Of a stretch of 64,000 bases of DNA, positions 8,699 to 17,330 are shown piece by piece (the first letter of the stretch is position 1; each line of letters opens with the position of its first letter). A model generated the notes under the pieces. That model did not search any database, was not told the DNA's origin, and saw only the letters and a program-made list of their open reading frames with translations. A program made the position numbers and the translations under genes. Source of the DNA: Lysinibacillus sp. B2A1 (GTDB lineage: Bacteria > Bacillota > Bacilli > Bacillales_A > Planococcaceae); the NCBI GenBank assembly GCA_002973635.1, contig CP027224.1, positions 3,234,501 through 3,298,500 on the forward strand, read 5' to 3'.

Positions 8699-10357
8699 TT
8701 GAAGCAGCATATAGAGGATTTTATAGGGGATGTATGGGAAAAACTAACTGCCGTTTATCAGCAAGAAAGTAAAAGAATATGCTCTCTTAAAGATTGGAGT
8801 CGACTCCAGGCAGGCGTCTTTAACTATCTAAAAGTTTCATGGAAAAATGAAAAAAGCCATTACGGTATCATATCTATTGATGTGTATGAGCCATTTAGTT
8901 GGAGTGATAATGCCTATAAGGTGGAAGTAGGTCCATACATACAGGAATTTACAGAAATTAATCATATCGAGGAGCTTTTTTCCGCTTTATGTACAAAAAT
9001 AGAGACGATTTTTCAATCAGAGCAATATGGTTCTCGATTTTTTGATTATTCTTTTCAGGTGGTGCTTGAATTTGAGCGTGATAAAACCATGATATGTTAT
9101 CAAAAGGAGTTGCTTAATGACTGCAAGTTACAGTTAATGAAACAAGAGCTAGCAATATTCATTCAAACAAAGGTTATGGCTGAGTTACCTGTACGCCCAA
9201 GTGACAATGATGAGTTTTTCTTTGCGCAGCATTTGGTGAATCCTTATTTTTTTCACCAAACAGCAGATGATATCGATCCACTTATTTGTCGACTACAAGA
9301 AAAGCATCATACCCATAAAAAGCGTTTAAACCAATGGATTTATTATTATAGTAGAGCGTTTAAACATTGGGCTGAGGAACATTTTTTAAAGCAATATTTT
9401 GAACAAACAGGAGATTACATAAAAAAATGGGGACTGAAAAGTGAGGACACTTCCAAGCAGCTTAAGCAGGAAAAACTAGATTTTTTTCTGTATGTTGCAT
9501 TGAAAATCGGTCAAAAAGAACCTGCTACTCGTTTGCAATACCTTGAACTTGCTAAACAGCTCGGCTCTCAGCAGGCGGCGGATTATTTACAGCGGGGAAG
9601 TGGTCGTTATGAAAGTATGCGAAAGAGTGATATTTTCCAAGGACAAGCAAATGATATTTTGCAAAAAATTGATATACGAATAATGTCAGAGGAGGAAGCG
9701 GCATATCGCGAAGCACTCCATTATATAATAGACCTTTTACAGGAAGGCTTTCCAAAGGGCTATAAACTGACCTTAAAGACGAAAGTGAAAAATTTTCTTC
9801 CTATAAAAAAGCTAGCTAAATCAAAGCTTCATCAGTTTTTTGCGAATTGTCTTGTGTACCCCAGTCTTTTCCCATTGCTGGCTGACTATGCACAGGTAGC
9901 TATAGAGGGGTTTGCATGGTATCAGGATGTAGAGCCTAGTGAAAAATCAGCTATGCCTGGAACCTATGCGGTCTTTGGTTTAGGGCTATACAGTAATGCC
10001 TATTTCCCTCTTGTCCAAAGCTATATGACAATTGTTGATACAGAGCATCAGTCTGTGCAGAATTATTATGCAGAGGCCTTTGTAGAAGCACATGACCTAT
10101 CAGTTGAGCTGATGCCTGTGTTTGTAGCTATTCTACTCGGTGCGAATGACTCCGCTAAGCCGCTTAAGAGTATTGAAATAAAGGGACAGACCCTACTTTT
10201 AGCACTTATACAAGAGTTGGAGAATAAGGAAGATTATCAGCGGGAATTTGTTTTATACCAACTATTTGGCAATTCTAAGAAGTTGGTACAGCGTATGAAG
10301 CAAGAGTCAGCACCAATTAAATATGAGCTAGAGAAATTACTACAATGGATGAATTAA
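8699..10357 (+). CDS. DUF6138 family protein
   Basis: 552 aa, soluble, no signal peptide, with many aromatic and acidic residues. I assign it to DUF6138 from general resemblance; the function is unknown. It begins with TTG after GGAAGGGGAC at about 8-nt spacing; no ATG upstream is in frame. It lies between a SUFU protein and DUF4259-type genes and follows them in orientation, so it may belong to the same accessory cluster. A broken small gene follows its stop at 15 nt. Confidence 0.6.
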   Translation: MKQHIEDFIGDVWEKLTAVYQQESKRICSLKDWSRLQAGVFNYLKVSWKNEKSHYGIISIDVYEPFSWSDNAYKVEVGPYIQEFTEINHIEELFSALCTKIETIFQSEQYGSRFFDYSFQVVLEFERDKTMICYQKELLNDCKLQLMKQELAIFIQTKVMAELPVRPSDNDEFFFAQHLVNPYFFHQTADDIDPLICRLQEKHHTHKKRLNQWIYYYSRAFKHWAEEHFLKQYFEQTGDYIKKWGLKSEDTSKQLKQEKLDFFLYVALKIGQKEPATRLQYLELAKQLGSQQAADYLQRGSGRYESMRKSDIFQGQANDILQKIDIRIMSEEEAAYREALHYIIDLLQEGFPKGYKLTLKTKVKNFLPIKKLAKSKLHQFFANCLVYPSLFPLLADYAQVAIEGFAWYQDVEPSEKSAMPGTYAVFGLGLYSNAYFPLVQSYMTIVDTEHQSVQNYYAEAFVEAHDLSVELMPVFVAILLGANDSAKPLKSIEIKGQTLLLALIQELENKEDYQREFVLYQLFGNSKKLVQRMKQESAPIKYELEKLLQWMN

Positions 10358-10375
10358 TCAAAGGGAGCAAGCTGA

Positions 10376-10616
10376 ATGGATAGCGATCAGCAAAGCCAAA
10401 GATTTTGAGAGTGTATGGGAGGCCATAGATCAGCTTAATGTAATGGAGCGAGATGCACAAAATCTGGAGTTATGCAGGTTTACTAGTATCTCTAAGGATG
10501 ATTATCGCAAGGAGCATGGACAGGAAACAGATTTTATGTCAATGGCTACTTGGAGAGGACAATATAGCTATTCACAAGAAATGATGGAGTACTATTCGGC
10601 TCCAGTTTGTAAATAA
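10376..10616 (+). pseudogene. Small gene broken by a frameshift at its start
   Basis: ATG 10376 has a good ribosome site (AAGGGAG at 8 nt), but its frame stops after ten codons. The frame one base later (from 10377) is open for 79 codons to TAA 10614, with protein-like composition and segments such as SVWEAIDQLNVMERDAQN and ATWRGQYSYS, and no start codon of its own. The simplest reading is a one-base frameshift just after the start. I do not recognise the family. Confidence 0.5.
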
Positions 10617-10688
10617 GAGCTATATTCTGATGGACTGAAGCTGTATATACGGTTTCATTAAATAACATAATAAGGGAGGAGCAATAAT

Positions 10689-11174
10689 ATGGGAGCATGG
10701 GGCTACAAAGCATTGGAAAGTGATGAGGGATTAGATGTGGTAGGCTTTTTACAGGACTATATCGAAAATCAAACAAATTTAAATCTAGTATCGTTAACTG
10801 ACATTGTCAAGGCGATGAAAAATGATGGCTTTTTTGGAGACACCTTTAAGGACATAGATTTTTTTTACGATGTTAGCGCCTTGGCATTAGCAGAAATCTA
10901 TATTACATACCTCGATACAGGTAATTTTCTTAGTGACGAAAGTAAATCTAGAAAAATTCAAACTTTGACAGCTGATGAGAATGCTTTGAAGTTTATAGTA
11001 AAATATTTAACAGATATAAGAGATGAGGTGCCAGATGAGCATGGTAGTAGAGAGATTGTAGAGCTATGGCGCGAGTCTAAAAACTGGCATGCATGGCAAT
11101 CAAACCTAAATAATCTTATTCATAGAATTGAACAAGAAATCAGCAATTTAATTCATAAAAGTTACATGGAGTGA
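10689..11174 (+). CDS. DUF4259 domain protein (probable)
   Basis: 161 aa. The N-terminus MGAWGYKALESDEGLDVV matches the DUF4259 signature (MGAWG, then an acidic segment and D-x-x-D). The family is small, cytoplasmic and uncharacterised; members often sit in immunity-gene neighbourhoods. The start follows AAGGGAGGAGC at 10 nt. Seven bases separate it from the next gene, whose ribosome site overlaps its stop codon, so the two are co-translated. Confidence 0.65.
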   Translation: MGAWGYKALESDEGLDVVGFLQDYIENQTNLNLVSLTDIVKAMKNDGFFGDTFKDIDFFYDVSALALAEIYITYLDTGNFLSDESKSRKIQTLTADENALKFIVKYLTDIRDEVPDEHGSREIVELWRESKNWHAWQSNLNNLIHRIEQEISNLIHKSYME

Positions 11175-11180
11175 TGATAA

Positions 11181-11654
11181 TTGACATATGAATTTTGGAT
11201 AATGGCTTCAATTACGGAATTGGTTGAATATCCAGATGAGACATGTGATGAATGTATACCACATCCGAATTTTCAGGCTATTATGGATGTGCTTGACATC
11301 AAAGTACCCATAAAGGATATACATGAACGTTTTCTTGATCAATCTATCCATACAGGAGATGTTTTGGTATTTGCCAATCAGCATCAGCAAGAAAGGTGTA
11401 TTGTTCTTGATACTTATCGTGATCCATATGACCAATTAGATATGATTCAGTTTGGATGGAAAATGGGTACAAAGGAAGCTATTTCAATAGTAAAGCAGTT
11501 ATCACGTAGACTTTATGATAATTGTGAGTTTGCTGTATGCTACAAGGAAGGTCAATCTGTCCTTTATAAGGTACTACAGGAAGAAAGCTATCCTCGTAAA
11601 TATAGCTATAAGAATACGATCTATGAGCAACAAATAAAGAAATATGTGTTGTGA
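11181..11654 (+). CDS. Hypothetical protein, coupled to DUF4259 gene
   Basis: 157 aa. TTG start preceded by GGAGTGATGA, which overlaps the stop of the upstream gene and so decides this start. No signal peptide or membrane segment. Acidic N-terminal half with CDECIPHPNFQAI; a tail rich in Tyr, Lys and Ser. I do not recognise the family. Its position behind SUFU, DUF6138 and DUF4259 genes suggests the same accessory function, but this is inference. Confidence 0.65.
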   Translation: MTYEFWIMASITELVEYPDETCDECIPHPNFQAIMDVLDIKVPIKDIHERFLDQSIHTGDVLVFANQHQQERCIVLDTYRDPYDQLDMIQFGWKMGTKEAISIVKQLSRRLYDNCEFAVCYKEGQSVLYKVLQEESYPRKYSYKNTIYEQQIKKYVL

Positions 11655-11721
11655 AAACCAAAAATAGGTGGATTCGTGACATGATTTACTTTGAAAGTGC
11701 CACGAATCCATACGATAGAGA

Positions 11722-12756
11722 TCATACAAAGAAAAAGCTAAGTAAGGAAAATAAGATGGAGATGCCGAGGATAGGTCCAACAATTTTCATATGTCTTTTT
11801 CGTCCCATTACAACAATGGCAACATATTCACGAATCATTGCGTTCGGCCAATAATAAAAGGCCGTTTTTGAGCCAATGCCCTGACTGTTTAAGCCTGCAA
11901 GTCTTGCATAGATGCCTGCACGGAACAGATGGAAATTATTTGTCGTAAAGATACTGTTATAGGTCTCACCTTGTTTAATATCATCCATTATCTGTTTTGA
12001 AAATAACATATTTTGATATGTATTTACAGATTGGTTCTCTTGCAATGTATGCTCGATGGGAATACCTTTGTCAATTGCGTATTTTTGCATTGCCTCGGCT
12101 TCGGGAAGGTTCTCGTCAGGACCTTGTCCACCAGAAAAGATAATTGTTGGCGGCGAGGTAACTGCTACCTGTTTATGATAGAAATCAATTGCCTTCTGAA
12201 TTCTACTAGCTAGAAGTGGTGGAACCTTGTCATTAATTAAGCCACTACCCAGTACAATGATATAATCCTGATTTAACCTTGGGCGATTGAATTGGTACAG
12301 AAAATAGGCTGATAAGAAATTAGACAAGTGAATAAAAAAATAAAATGTTATAAGAGATATCCCACCAAAAATCGGTTGGAGGTGGCTTGAGAACAAGCTT
12401 GCTGGATATATAATCGGTAATAATATAAATAATAAAATGCCCAGCGCCACAAGTAATGTTAAAGAATTAGCCAAACGCCTTCCCTCTCGTTTCATTAACA
12501 CTCTTGCATTTAAAAATAAACCAAACATTAAAGCTATAATTGCAAAGGGAATAAGGATAATTAAAGCGATAAGCGGAATAATTACAATTATCCTTAATAA
12601 ATACTGATCAGATGCTAAGGATGCGAGAACGCAGAATAACAGAAAAGAACAGACAAAAAGATTAAATAACAAGCCGTTAATGATCTTTCTGGGGTCTTTC
12701 AAATAAGAAATGAGAAAAATAATGAAAAGCATAAGAGGAATAATTCCAAAATACAT
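11722..12756 (-). CDS. YdcF family (DUF218) membrane protein
   Basis: 344 aa. About four to five membrane helices occupy residues 1-150, followed by a DUF218 domain with VLGSGL, FSGGQGPDENLPEAEAM and NTYQNMLFSK, the conserved blocks of SanA/YdcF proteins. These are proposed to act in envelope metabolism; the reaction is unknown. The frame extends to a GTG at 12768, but GAGGTG overlaps that codon and lies 9 nt before ATG 12756, so the latter is chosen. It is convergent with the DUF4259-linked genes. Confidence 0.88.
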   Translation of the reverse strand: MYFGIIPLMLFIIFLISYLKDPRKIINGLLFNLFVCSFLLFCVLASLASDQYLLRIIVIIPLIALIILIPFAIIALMFGLFLNARVLMKREGRRLANSLTLLVALGILLFILLPIIYPASLFSSHLQPIFGGISLITFYFFIHLSNFLSAYFLYQFNRPRLNQDYIIVLGSGLINDKVPPLLASRIQKAIDFYHKQVAVTSPPTIIFSGGQGPDENLPEAEAMQKYAIDKGIPIEHTLQENQSVNTYQNMLFSKQIMDDIKQGETYNSIFTTNNFHLFRAGIYARLAGLNSQGIGSKTAFYYWPNAMIREYVAIVVMGRKRHMKIVGPILGISILFSLLSFFFV

Positions 12757-12843
12757 AATAACATGCACCTCAATGATGTAATGGGTTAATTGTATCTTTA
12801 TATTATAAGTAATTATTGGATGAAATCAACTACTGACAAAATG

Positions 12844-12872
12844 AAAAGGAGTATCATGGATATACTCCTTTT
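12844..12872 (-). terminator. Terminator after Imm26-like gene
   Basis: Perfect 11-bp stem AAAAGGAGTAT with ATACTCCTTTT, 7-nt loop, just past the stop of the minus-strand gene at 12885. Confidence 0.75.
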
Positions 12873-12884
12873 GGTTGCCGGCTC

Positions 12885-14051
12885 CTATTTTTTGTGAGAG
12901 CTGCTATAAGTTTTATAAACATAATTGATATACTCACTGCGAGTAAGTCCACCAGTTTGACAATTAAATTCATCATAGGTGATGTTTGCTGGAAGTCCAA
13001 ATTCAGCTAATACTTGTTGACGTTCTTTTTGATATTGCGGGAGATCCAGTGATCTTGATTCATCATCCTCTTCTGGCTTTAGCCAATCATTAAAAACACC
13101 TGCACAAACACCATGATTAGTAAAACGACCACCAGTCTTAAGTGAGGTCATAGGCTCTGGCTTACTAATGGTTCCTGTGCCCCATGATAGGCGGTATCGA
13201 GACTCCTTGCCATAATCAAGGGTTAAGCCATACCCAATGGGGAATTCAATATCAGATTCAGTTAATGCTTTGTGCCCAACCTTTTCATAGCATCCACGCA
13301 TAAAATGATCGTCCATCACAATTCGCGTTTGTGCGGCTAATGGAGCGGATATGATTTCATCGAGATGAGGGGACCGCTCTGTCGTTGTAAGCAAATAAGG
13401 ACGGATAAACAATGGCATTGTCATGACATCATGCCAAATACTATCCTCTGCAAATAGATTATCCTTTTGCATTTGACGCAAATCTCCAATAACAAGGACA
13501 TAGCCATCTACGAACAAATCGATCTCTACACGAAAAATATCTCCTGGAACAGCTTTATAACGTAAACTTTTCATACTTGTAAGTTTTTTAACCTTGTCTG
13601 AATAATCTGCAGGAAGCTGCGAAGGAAATCGCTGTAGCCATTCCATGATATCAGCCTTAGTTGTTAGATGCTCAAAGCCAGTTAGTGGGAGCTGGTAATA
13701 GGTTTTCGCATTTCGAGCCATGATATAAGAAGATGAATGGTGTTGATTGCCTAGCCCAGCAGAAAAGATAACGCCTGTTGCTTTCACAGCAGAAATATTG
13801 GTGTAATTTAATTTTTTTTCTTTTCCACGAGCTGTTTGAGGAACTATGACCTCACGATTACGTGTTAAAATATTTACATCTGCTTCTTGAAAGTTATACT
13901 CATTGATGAATATTCTTTTTTTTATGAGATCACCTTCAAGGCAAATAAAATAATCCTCTCGAATTTGAAGCGTGTCCCAATGATCTTCAATGATATGTAG
14001 TCCAAAATAAGGGCGCAATGAATTCGTTAACCAACTTGTAAATGCTGACAA
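12885..14051 (-). CDS. Imm26-like domain protein
   Basis: 388 aa, soluble. The segment near residues 163-185 (VPGDIFRVEIDLFVDGYVLV) resembles the start of the Imm26 family, which begins with PGD[IV]F and a beta strand, and is annotated as immunity 26/phosphotriesterase HocA family. The N-terminal 155 residues and C-terminal 150 residues are unfamiliar. Length is about twice that of a lone Imm26 domain, so this is a longer multidomain form. It stands alone on the minus strand, with a SUFU/DUF6138/DUF4259 set on the other side of YdcF. The immunity role is inferred from the family only. Confidence 0.6.
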   Translation of the reverse strand: MSAFTSWLTNSLRPYFGLHIIEDHWDTLQIREDYFICLEGDLIKKRIFINEYNFQEADVNILTRNREVIVPQTARGKEKKLNYTNISAVKATGVIFSAGLGNQHHSSSYIMARNAKTYYQLPLTGFEHLTTKADIMEWLQRFPSQLPADYSDKVKKLTSMKSLRYKAVPGDIFRVEIDLFVDGYVLVIGDLRQMQKDNLFAEDSIWHDVMTMPLFIRPYLLTTTERSPHLDEIISAPLAAQTRIVMDDHFMRGCYEKVGHKALTESDIEFPIGYGLTLDYGKESRYRLSWGTGTISKPEPMTSLKTGGRFTNHGVCAGVFNDWLKPEEDDESRSLDLPQYQKERQQVLAEFGLPANITYDEFNCQTGGLTRSEYINYVYKTYSSSHKK

Positions 14052-14273
14052 TTGGATTTCCTCCTACTTTGAGTGATGATGTCAAGTATACTGAAATCCC
14101 ATTGTTACGAAAATAGCAGAATTGAAAAATGGCTAAAATAGTCCTATTAGTACAGGAAGGCTAATTGCTTTAGAAGCAGATAAAATCCAAGGATTGATTC
14201 TCTGGCACCTGACGTAGGAAACACTATCGCATGTTAATTTTGTTATAATTTAACGATAGAGGTGAGATGAAAA

Positions 14274-14708
14274 ATGCAAATTATGACGATTGAAGGTGTA
14301 CCTTATGAGTGGATCAACCAATTACAGGAAATACATGCGCATGTCTTTGATGGTGCTAATTTGCCAGTAGAAAAGTTAGAGAGAAAAGAGGGCCTACTTT
14401 GTCTATTGGCGATTGAGGCTAAACGTATTATTGGCTTTAAACTGGGCTATATCCATCCAGATGGTGTTTTTTATAGCTGGCTAGGCGGTGTTCATGCAGC
14501 AAAGCGTGGTCAGGGAATTGCTAGTTTGCTTATGCGTCAGCAGCATACATGTATATTGGCAATGGGCTTTAAAAAAGTTCGTACATATGGTAGAAATGAG
14601 AGAAAGGCAATGCTTATCACAAATCTTAAACACGGATTTGATATTGTTTCAACATTTGTTGATGACAAAGGTCGACATAAAATAGTATTTGAAAAATTAT
14701 TGGAATAG
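14274..14708 (+). CDS. GNAT family N-acetyltransferase
   Basis: 144 aa. Acetyl-CoA binding motif A appears as HAAKRGQGIASLLMRQQH at residues 74-91 (R/Q-x-x-G-x-G/A pattern). Substrate unknown. The start follows GAGGTGAGATG at 7 nt. The next gene begins 10 nt after its stop with a ribosome site overlapping the end of this one, so the two genes and the YbjQ gene after them form one operon, closed by a terminator at 15537. Confidence 0.88.
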   Translation: MQIMTIEGVPYEWINQLQEIHAHVFDGANLPVEKLERKEGLLCLLAIEAKRIIGFKLGYIHPDGVFYSWLGGVHAAKRGQGIASLLMRQQHTCILAMGFKKVRTYGRNERKAMLITNLKHGFDIVSTFVDDKGRHKIVFEKLLE

Positions 14709-14718
14709 GAGTTTTAAC

Positions 14719-15198
14719 ATGAAGGCATACTTAGCAAATGGATTATTTTCATTAGGAGATCGATTAGTAAATGAGCAGCTGGCTGCGGCTATAAGAGAGG
14801 CAATACCAGGTATTGAATTGTATGTGCCACAGGAGAATGATGCCATTAATGATAAAACAGCCTATGCGGATAGTCTAGCCATTGCGCAAGCAGATTTAGA
14901 GATGCTGCAAAAAAGTGATGTGCTAGTAGCTGTTTTAGATGGTGTGGAGATTGATTCTGGTGTGGCGGCTGAAATTGGTGCATTTGCCATGCTAAATCGG
15001 CCAATTATCGGTGTCTTTACAGATGTTCGTCAGCAGGGCAGAGATAATATGCAAAAAATTGAGGCACTTGTAAGGGACGGCATTGAAAATCAGTTTATAT
15101 ATCGAAATTTATTTGTAATCGGCTTGATAAAACGCAAAGGAATTATCACATCTTCCATTGAAGAAGCTGTCAAAGCCGTTCAAAAATTTAACAAATAG
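14719..15198 (+). CDS. Nucleoside 2-deoxyribosyltransferase family protein
   Basis: 159 aa. YLANGLFSLGD at the start, SDVLVAVLDG in the middle and DSGVAAEIGAFAM with the catalytic-type Glu match the NDT/RCL family, which exchanges or hydrolyses the base of deoxynucleosides or deoxynucleotides. TAGGAG just before ATG 14719 fixes the start; ten extra upstream codons are open but overlap the GNAT gene. It is second in a three-gene operon. Whether it is a transferase or a nucleotide hydrolase cannot be decided from sequence. Confidence 0.85.
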   Translation: MKAYLANGLFSLGDRLVNEQLAAAIREAIPGIELYVPQENDAINDKTAYADSLAIAQADLEMLQKSDVLVAVLDGVEIDSGVAAEIGAFAMLNRPIIGVFTDVRQQGRDNMQKIEALVRDGIENQFIYRNLFVIGLIKRKGIITSSIEEAVKAVQKFNK

Positions 15199-15210
15199 GA
15201 GGCAAATTGT

Positions 15211-15528
15211 ATGCTACTCTCAACTACAGATGTTGTGGCAGGGAAGGAAGTTGTAGAAACAATTGGCTTAGTAAAAGGTAATTCTGTGCAATCAAGAAAT
15301 ATCGGTCGCGATATGATGGCAGGGCTTCGTAATATTGTTGGTGGAGAAATGAAGGAGTATGCAGAAATGCTCGTCCGTTCTCGAGAAATTGCCACTAATG
15401 CAATGGAGGAAGAAGCCAAAAAACTAGGCGCAGATGCTATTGTAGGTGTAAGATTTTCTACCTCATCTGTAATGGATGGTACCTCTGAGGTATTAGCATA
15501 TGGAACAGCCGTAAAATTAAAAAAATAA
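15211..15528 (+). CDS. YbjQ/UPF0145 heavy-metal-binding domain protein
   Basis: 105 aa, the normal length. IGLVKGNSVQSRNIGRDM, AREIATNAMEEEAKKLGADA and VGVRFSTSSVMDG-type blocks match the YbjQ family, a small pentameric beta-rich protein of unknown function. Twelve bases after the deoxyribosyltransferase gene, with AGGAGG before ATG. Last gene of the operon. Confidence 0.92.
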   Translation: MLLSTTDVVAGKEVVETIGLVKGNSVQSRNIGRDMMAGLRNIVGGEMKEYAEMLVRSREIATNAMEEEAKKLGADAIVGVRFSTSSVMDGTSEVLAYGTAVKLKK

Positions 15529-15536
15529 AAAATGAA

Positions 15537-15568
15537 GGGCTTCAATCAACAAGATTGAAGTCCTTTTT
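15537..15568 (+). terminator. Terminator of GNAT-NDT-YbjQ operon
   Basis: GGGCTTCAATC with GATTGAAGTCC, loop AACAA, then TTTTTA. Confidence 0.85.
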
Positions 15569-15753
15569 ATTGTAAAAATATCCTTAATTATGACAAAAAT
15601 ATAGTTTGTTTAGTCTGTTGTATGACGATTTTTTGTTAAATTAGTATAGTACCAATTATAGCAATAATATAGAAATTTTATAGTGAAAAGGACTAATAGT
15701 GTCCAACTCATTTTGTATAATAGAAAGGTAATGATGAAGAAAGAGTGGGATAT

Positions 15754-16731
15754 ATGGTAGATTCACAACAAAATAAAGGCTATCGCGTCATTTCTATGTT
15801 TGATAGATTGATGGATGGTCAAGGAATAAATAAAAAACAAGAGGCATTTACACATCAAGTTGGTGAAAAAACCATACAACGCGATCTGGATCAAATTCGA
15901 GCGTATATTGATAAGGCTAAATTAAACTGTCATTTAGAATATGTGCGAGCAGAAAAGGTCTATAAGCTAACAAATATCGGAGAACATATTTTAACAAAAG
16001 AGCAAGTGTTAGCGATAGTCAAAATTCTTATTGAATCAAGAGCGTTTTTAAAATCTGAAATGAGTGAGATTATTGATAAGCTTATCTCGATTGTTGCAGC
16101 TGATAAACAAGAGTTTATTCATAATATTATTTTAAACGAAAAGCATTTATATGTAGATTTAAATCATCGCAAGTCTTTACTACAGGTAATTTGGAATCTC
16201 TCAGAGACCATTCAAAAAAAGAAAATAATTCAAATTGATTACTTGCGTGAGGGAGAAACAATCCCAACGGCAAAAATAGTAAAGCCTCTCGCTGTTATTT
16301 TCTCTGAGTACTATTTTTATTTAATTGCCTATGATAGTAAGCATGAGAAGGATTTGCCCATTGTCTACCGAGTTGACCGTATACAGCATTTGTTGGAGCT
16401 TGATAAAAAATTTAAAATACCCTATGCTGAACGTTTTCAGGAAGGTGAATTTCGCAAGCGTATCCAATTTATGCATGCTGGTGAGCTGATGCATATTAAA
16501 TTTATCTTTAATGGCTCATCTCCTCAGGCTGTACTAGATCGGCTACCAACAGCTAAAATTCTATCTAATAATGATGGATACTATTTATTTGAGGCAGAGG
16601 TTTTTGGACGTGGGATTAAAATGTGGCTGCTTAGTCAAGGAGCTAATATTGAAGTTATAGAGCCTCTTGAGCTCAGAGAGGAAATGATTGAAACCATCCA
16701 TTCAATGCAGCAAAATTATCGCTATATATAA
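15754..16731 (+). CDS. WYL domain transcriptional regulator
   Basis: 325 aa. N-terminal DeoR-type winged helix (residues 10-60, with QVGEKTIQRDLDQIRAYI as recognition region), then a WYL domain around residues 150-225 (KKIIQIDYLREGE and YYFYLIAYDSKHEKD). WYL regulators sense nucleic-acid or other ligands and repress or activate nearby genes. Target unknown; the nearest genes are a small membrane-anchored protein and the YbjQ operon. The frame opens at GTG 15745; I prefer ATG 15754 because GAGTGGGA precedes it at 6 nt, but the choice is weak. Confidence 0.88.
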   Translation: MVDSQQNKGYRVISMFDRLMDGQGINKKQEAFTHQVGEKTIQRDLDQIRAYIDKAKLNCHLEYVRAEKVYKLTNIGEHILTKEQVLAIVKILIESRAFLKSEMSEIIDKLISIVAADKQEFIHNIILNEKHLYVDLNHRKSLLQVIWNLSETIQKKKIIQIDYLREGETIPTAKIVKPLAVIFSEYYFYLIAYDSKHEKDLPIVYRVDRIQHLLELDKKFKIPYAERFQEGEFRKRIQFMHAGELMHIKFIFNGSSPQAVLDRLPTAKILSNNDGYYLFEAEVFGRGIKMWLLSQGANIEVIEPLELREEMIETIHSMQQNYRYI

Positions 16732-16751
16732 TACAACACTCCATCAAAAGG

Positions 16752-16791
16752 AAAAATCCGCTTAATCTTCCAAAAGACGAAGCGGATTTTT
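16752..16791 (+). terminator. Bidirectional terminator
   Basis: AAAAATCCGCTT with AAGCGGATTTTT, 12-bp stem. It separates the convergent WYL gene and the minus-strand gene at 16805 and has A/T tracts on both sides. Confidence 0.85.
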
Positions 16792-16804
16792 ATGTTTACA
16801 ACAA

Positions 16805-17236
16805 TTATTGAAATAGTTCTTCAATAAAGTTTAACTGTAAATTCCCTAAAAGTTTGTAATCTTTCATATAGTTTTCTTCATATAAATAAACGAATAAATG
16901 CTTTGAATTATCTAAGCGTAAACCTATTTCACGCTCATCATTTATGTGTAACGTTAACCAATATACTTCGTCACCATCAGATTTATCGAAGCGTACTTTA
17001 CGAAGCGGTTGGCCGTTAAATTGCTGCATAATTTGATCGATATGAGAGGCATCTGTTACAGTGATGGTTTTTTCATCTGAGCCACGAATAATTTCGATTT
17101 CATTCACTTGCTCAATATCAAGCCGTTCTGTTACCTCCTTATCGAAAGTTGAATCTCGCGTTATCAATAATGTTGAAACGAAAAGGATGATAAGAGGTAA
17201 AAGGATACCAATTAGCAGTTTGTATTTTTTTTTCAT
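16805..17236 (-). CDS. Membrane-anchored hypothetical protein
   Basis: 143 aa. Positively charged N-terminus followed by one membrane segment (about residues 5-25), then an extracellular domain of about 115 residues with alternating beta strands. No lipobox. Family not recognised. AAGGAG lies 8 nt before ATG 17236, so the seven extra upstream codons are not used. Divergent from the MORN-AAA gene, sharing a 90-bp promoter region. Confidence 0.75.
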   Translation of the reverse strand: MKKKYKLLIGILLPLIILFVSTLLITRDSTFDKEVTERLDIEQVNEIEIIRGSDEKTITVTDASHIDQIMQQFNGQPLRKVRFDKSDGDEVYWLTLHINDEREIGLRLDNSKHLFVYLYEENYMKDYKLLGNLQLNFIEELFQ

Positions 17237-17330
17237 GTAAAAACTCCTTAAATTCAAAAAATTCGCACATATGTATGCTGTTCCACGCTATAATTGAGCA
17301 TATACTGAATTGATAAAGGATGGCAATAAA

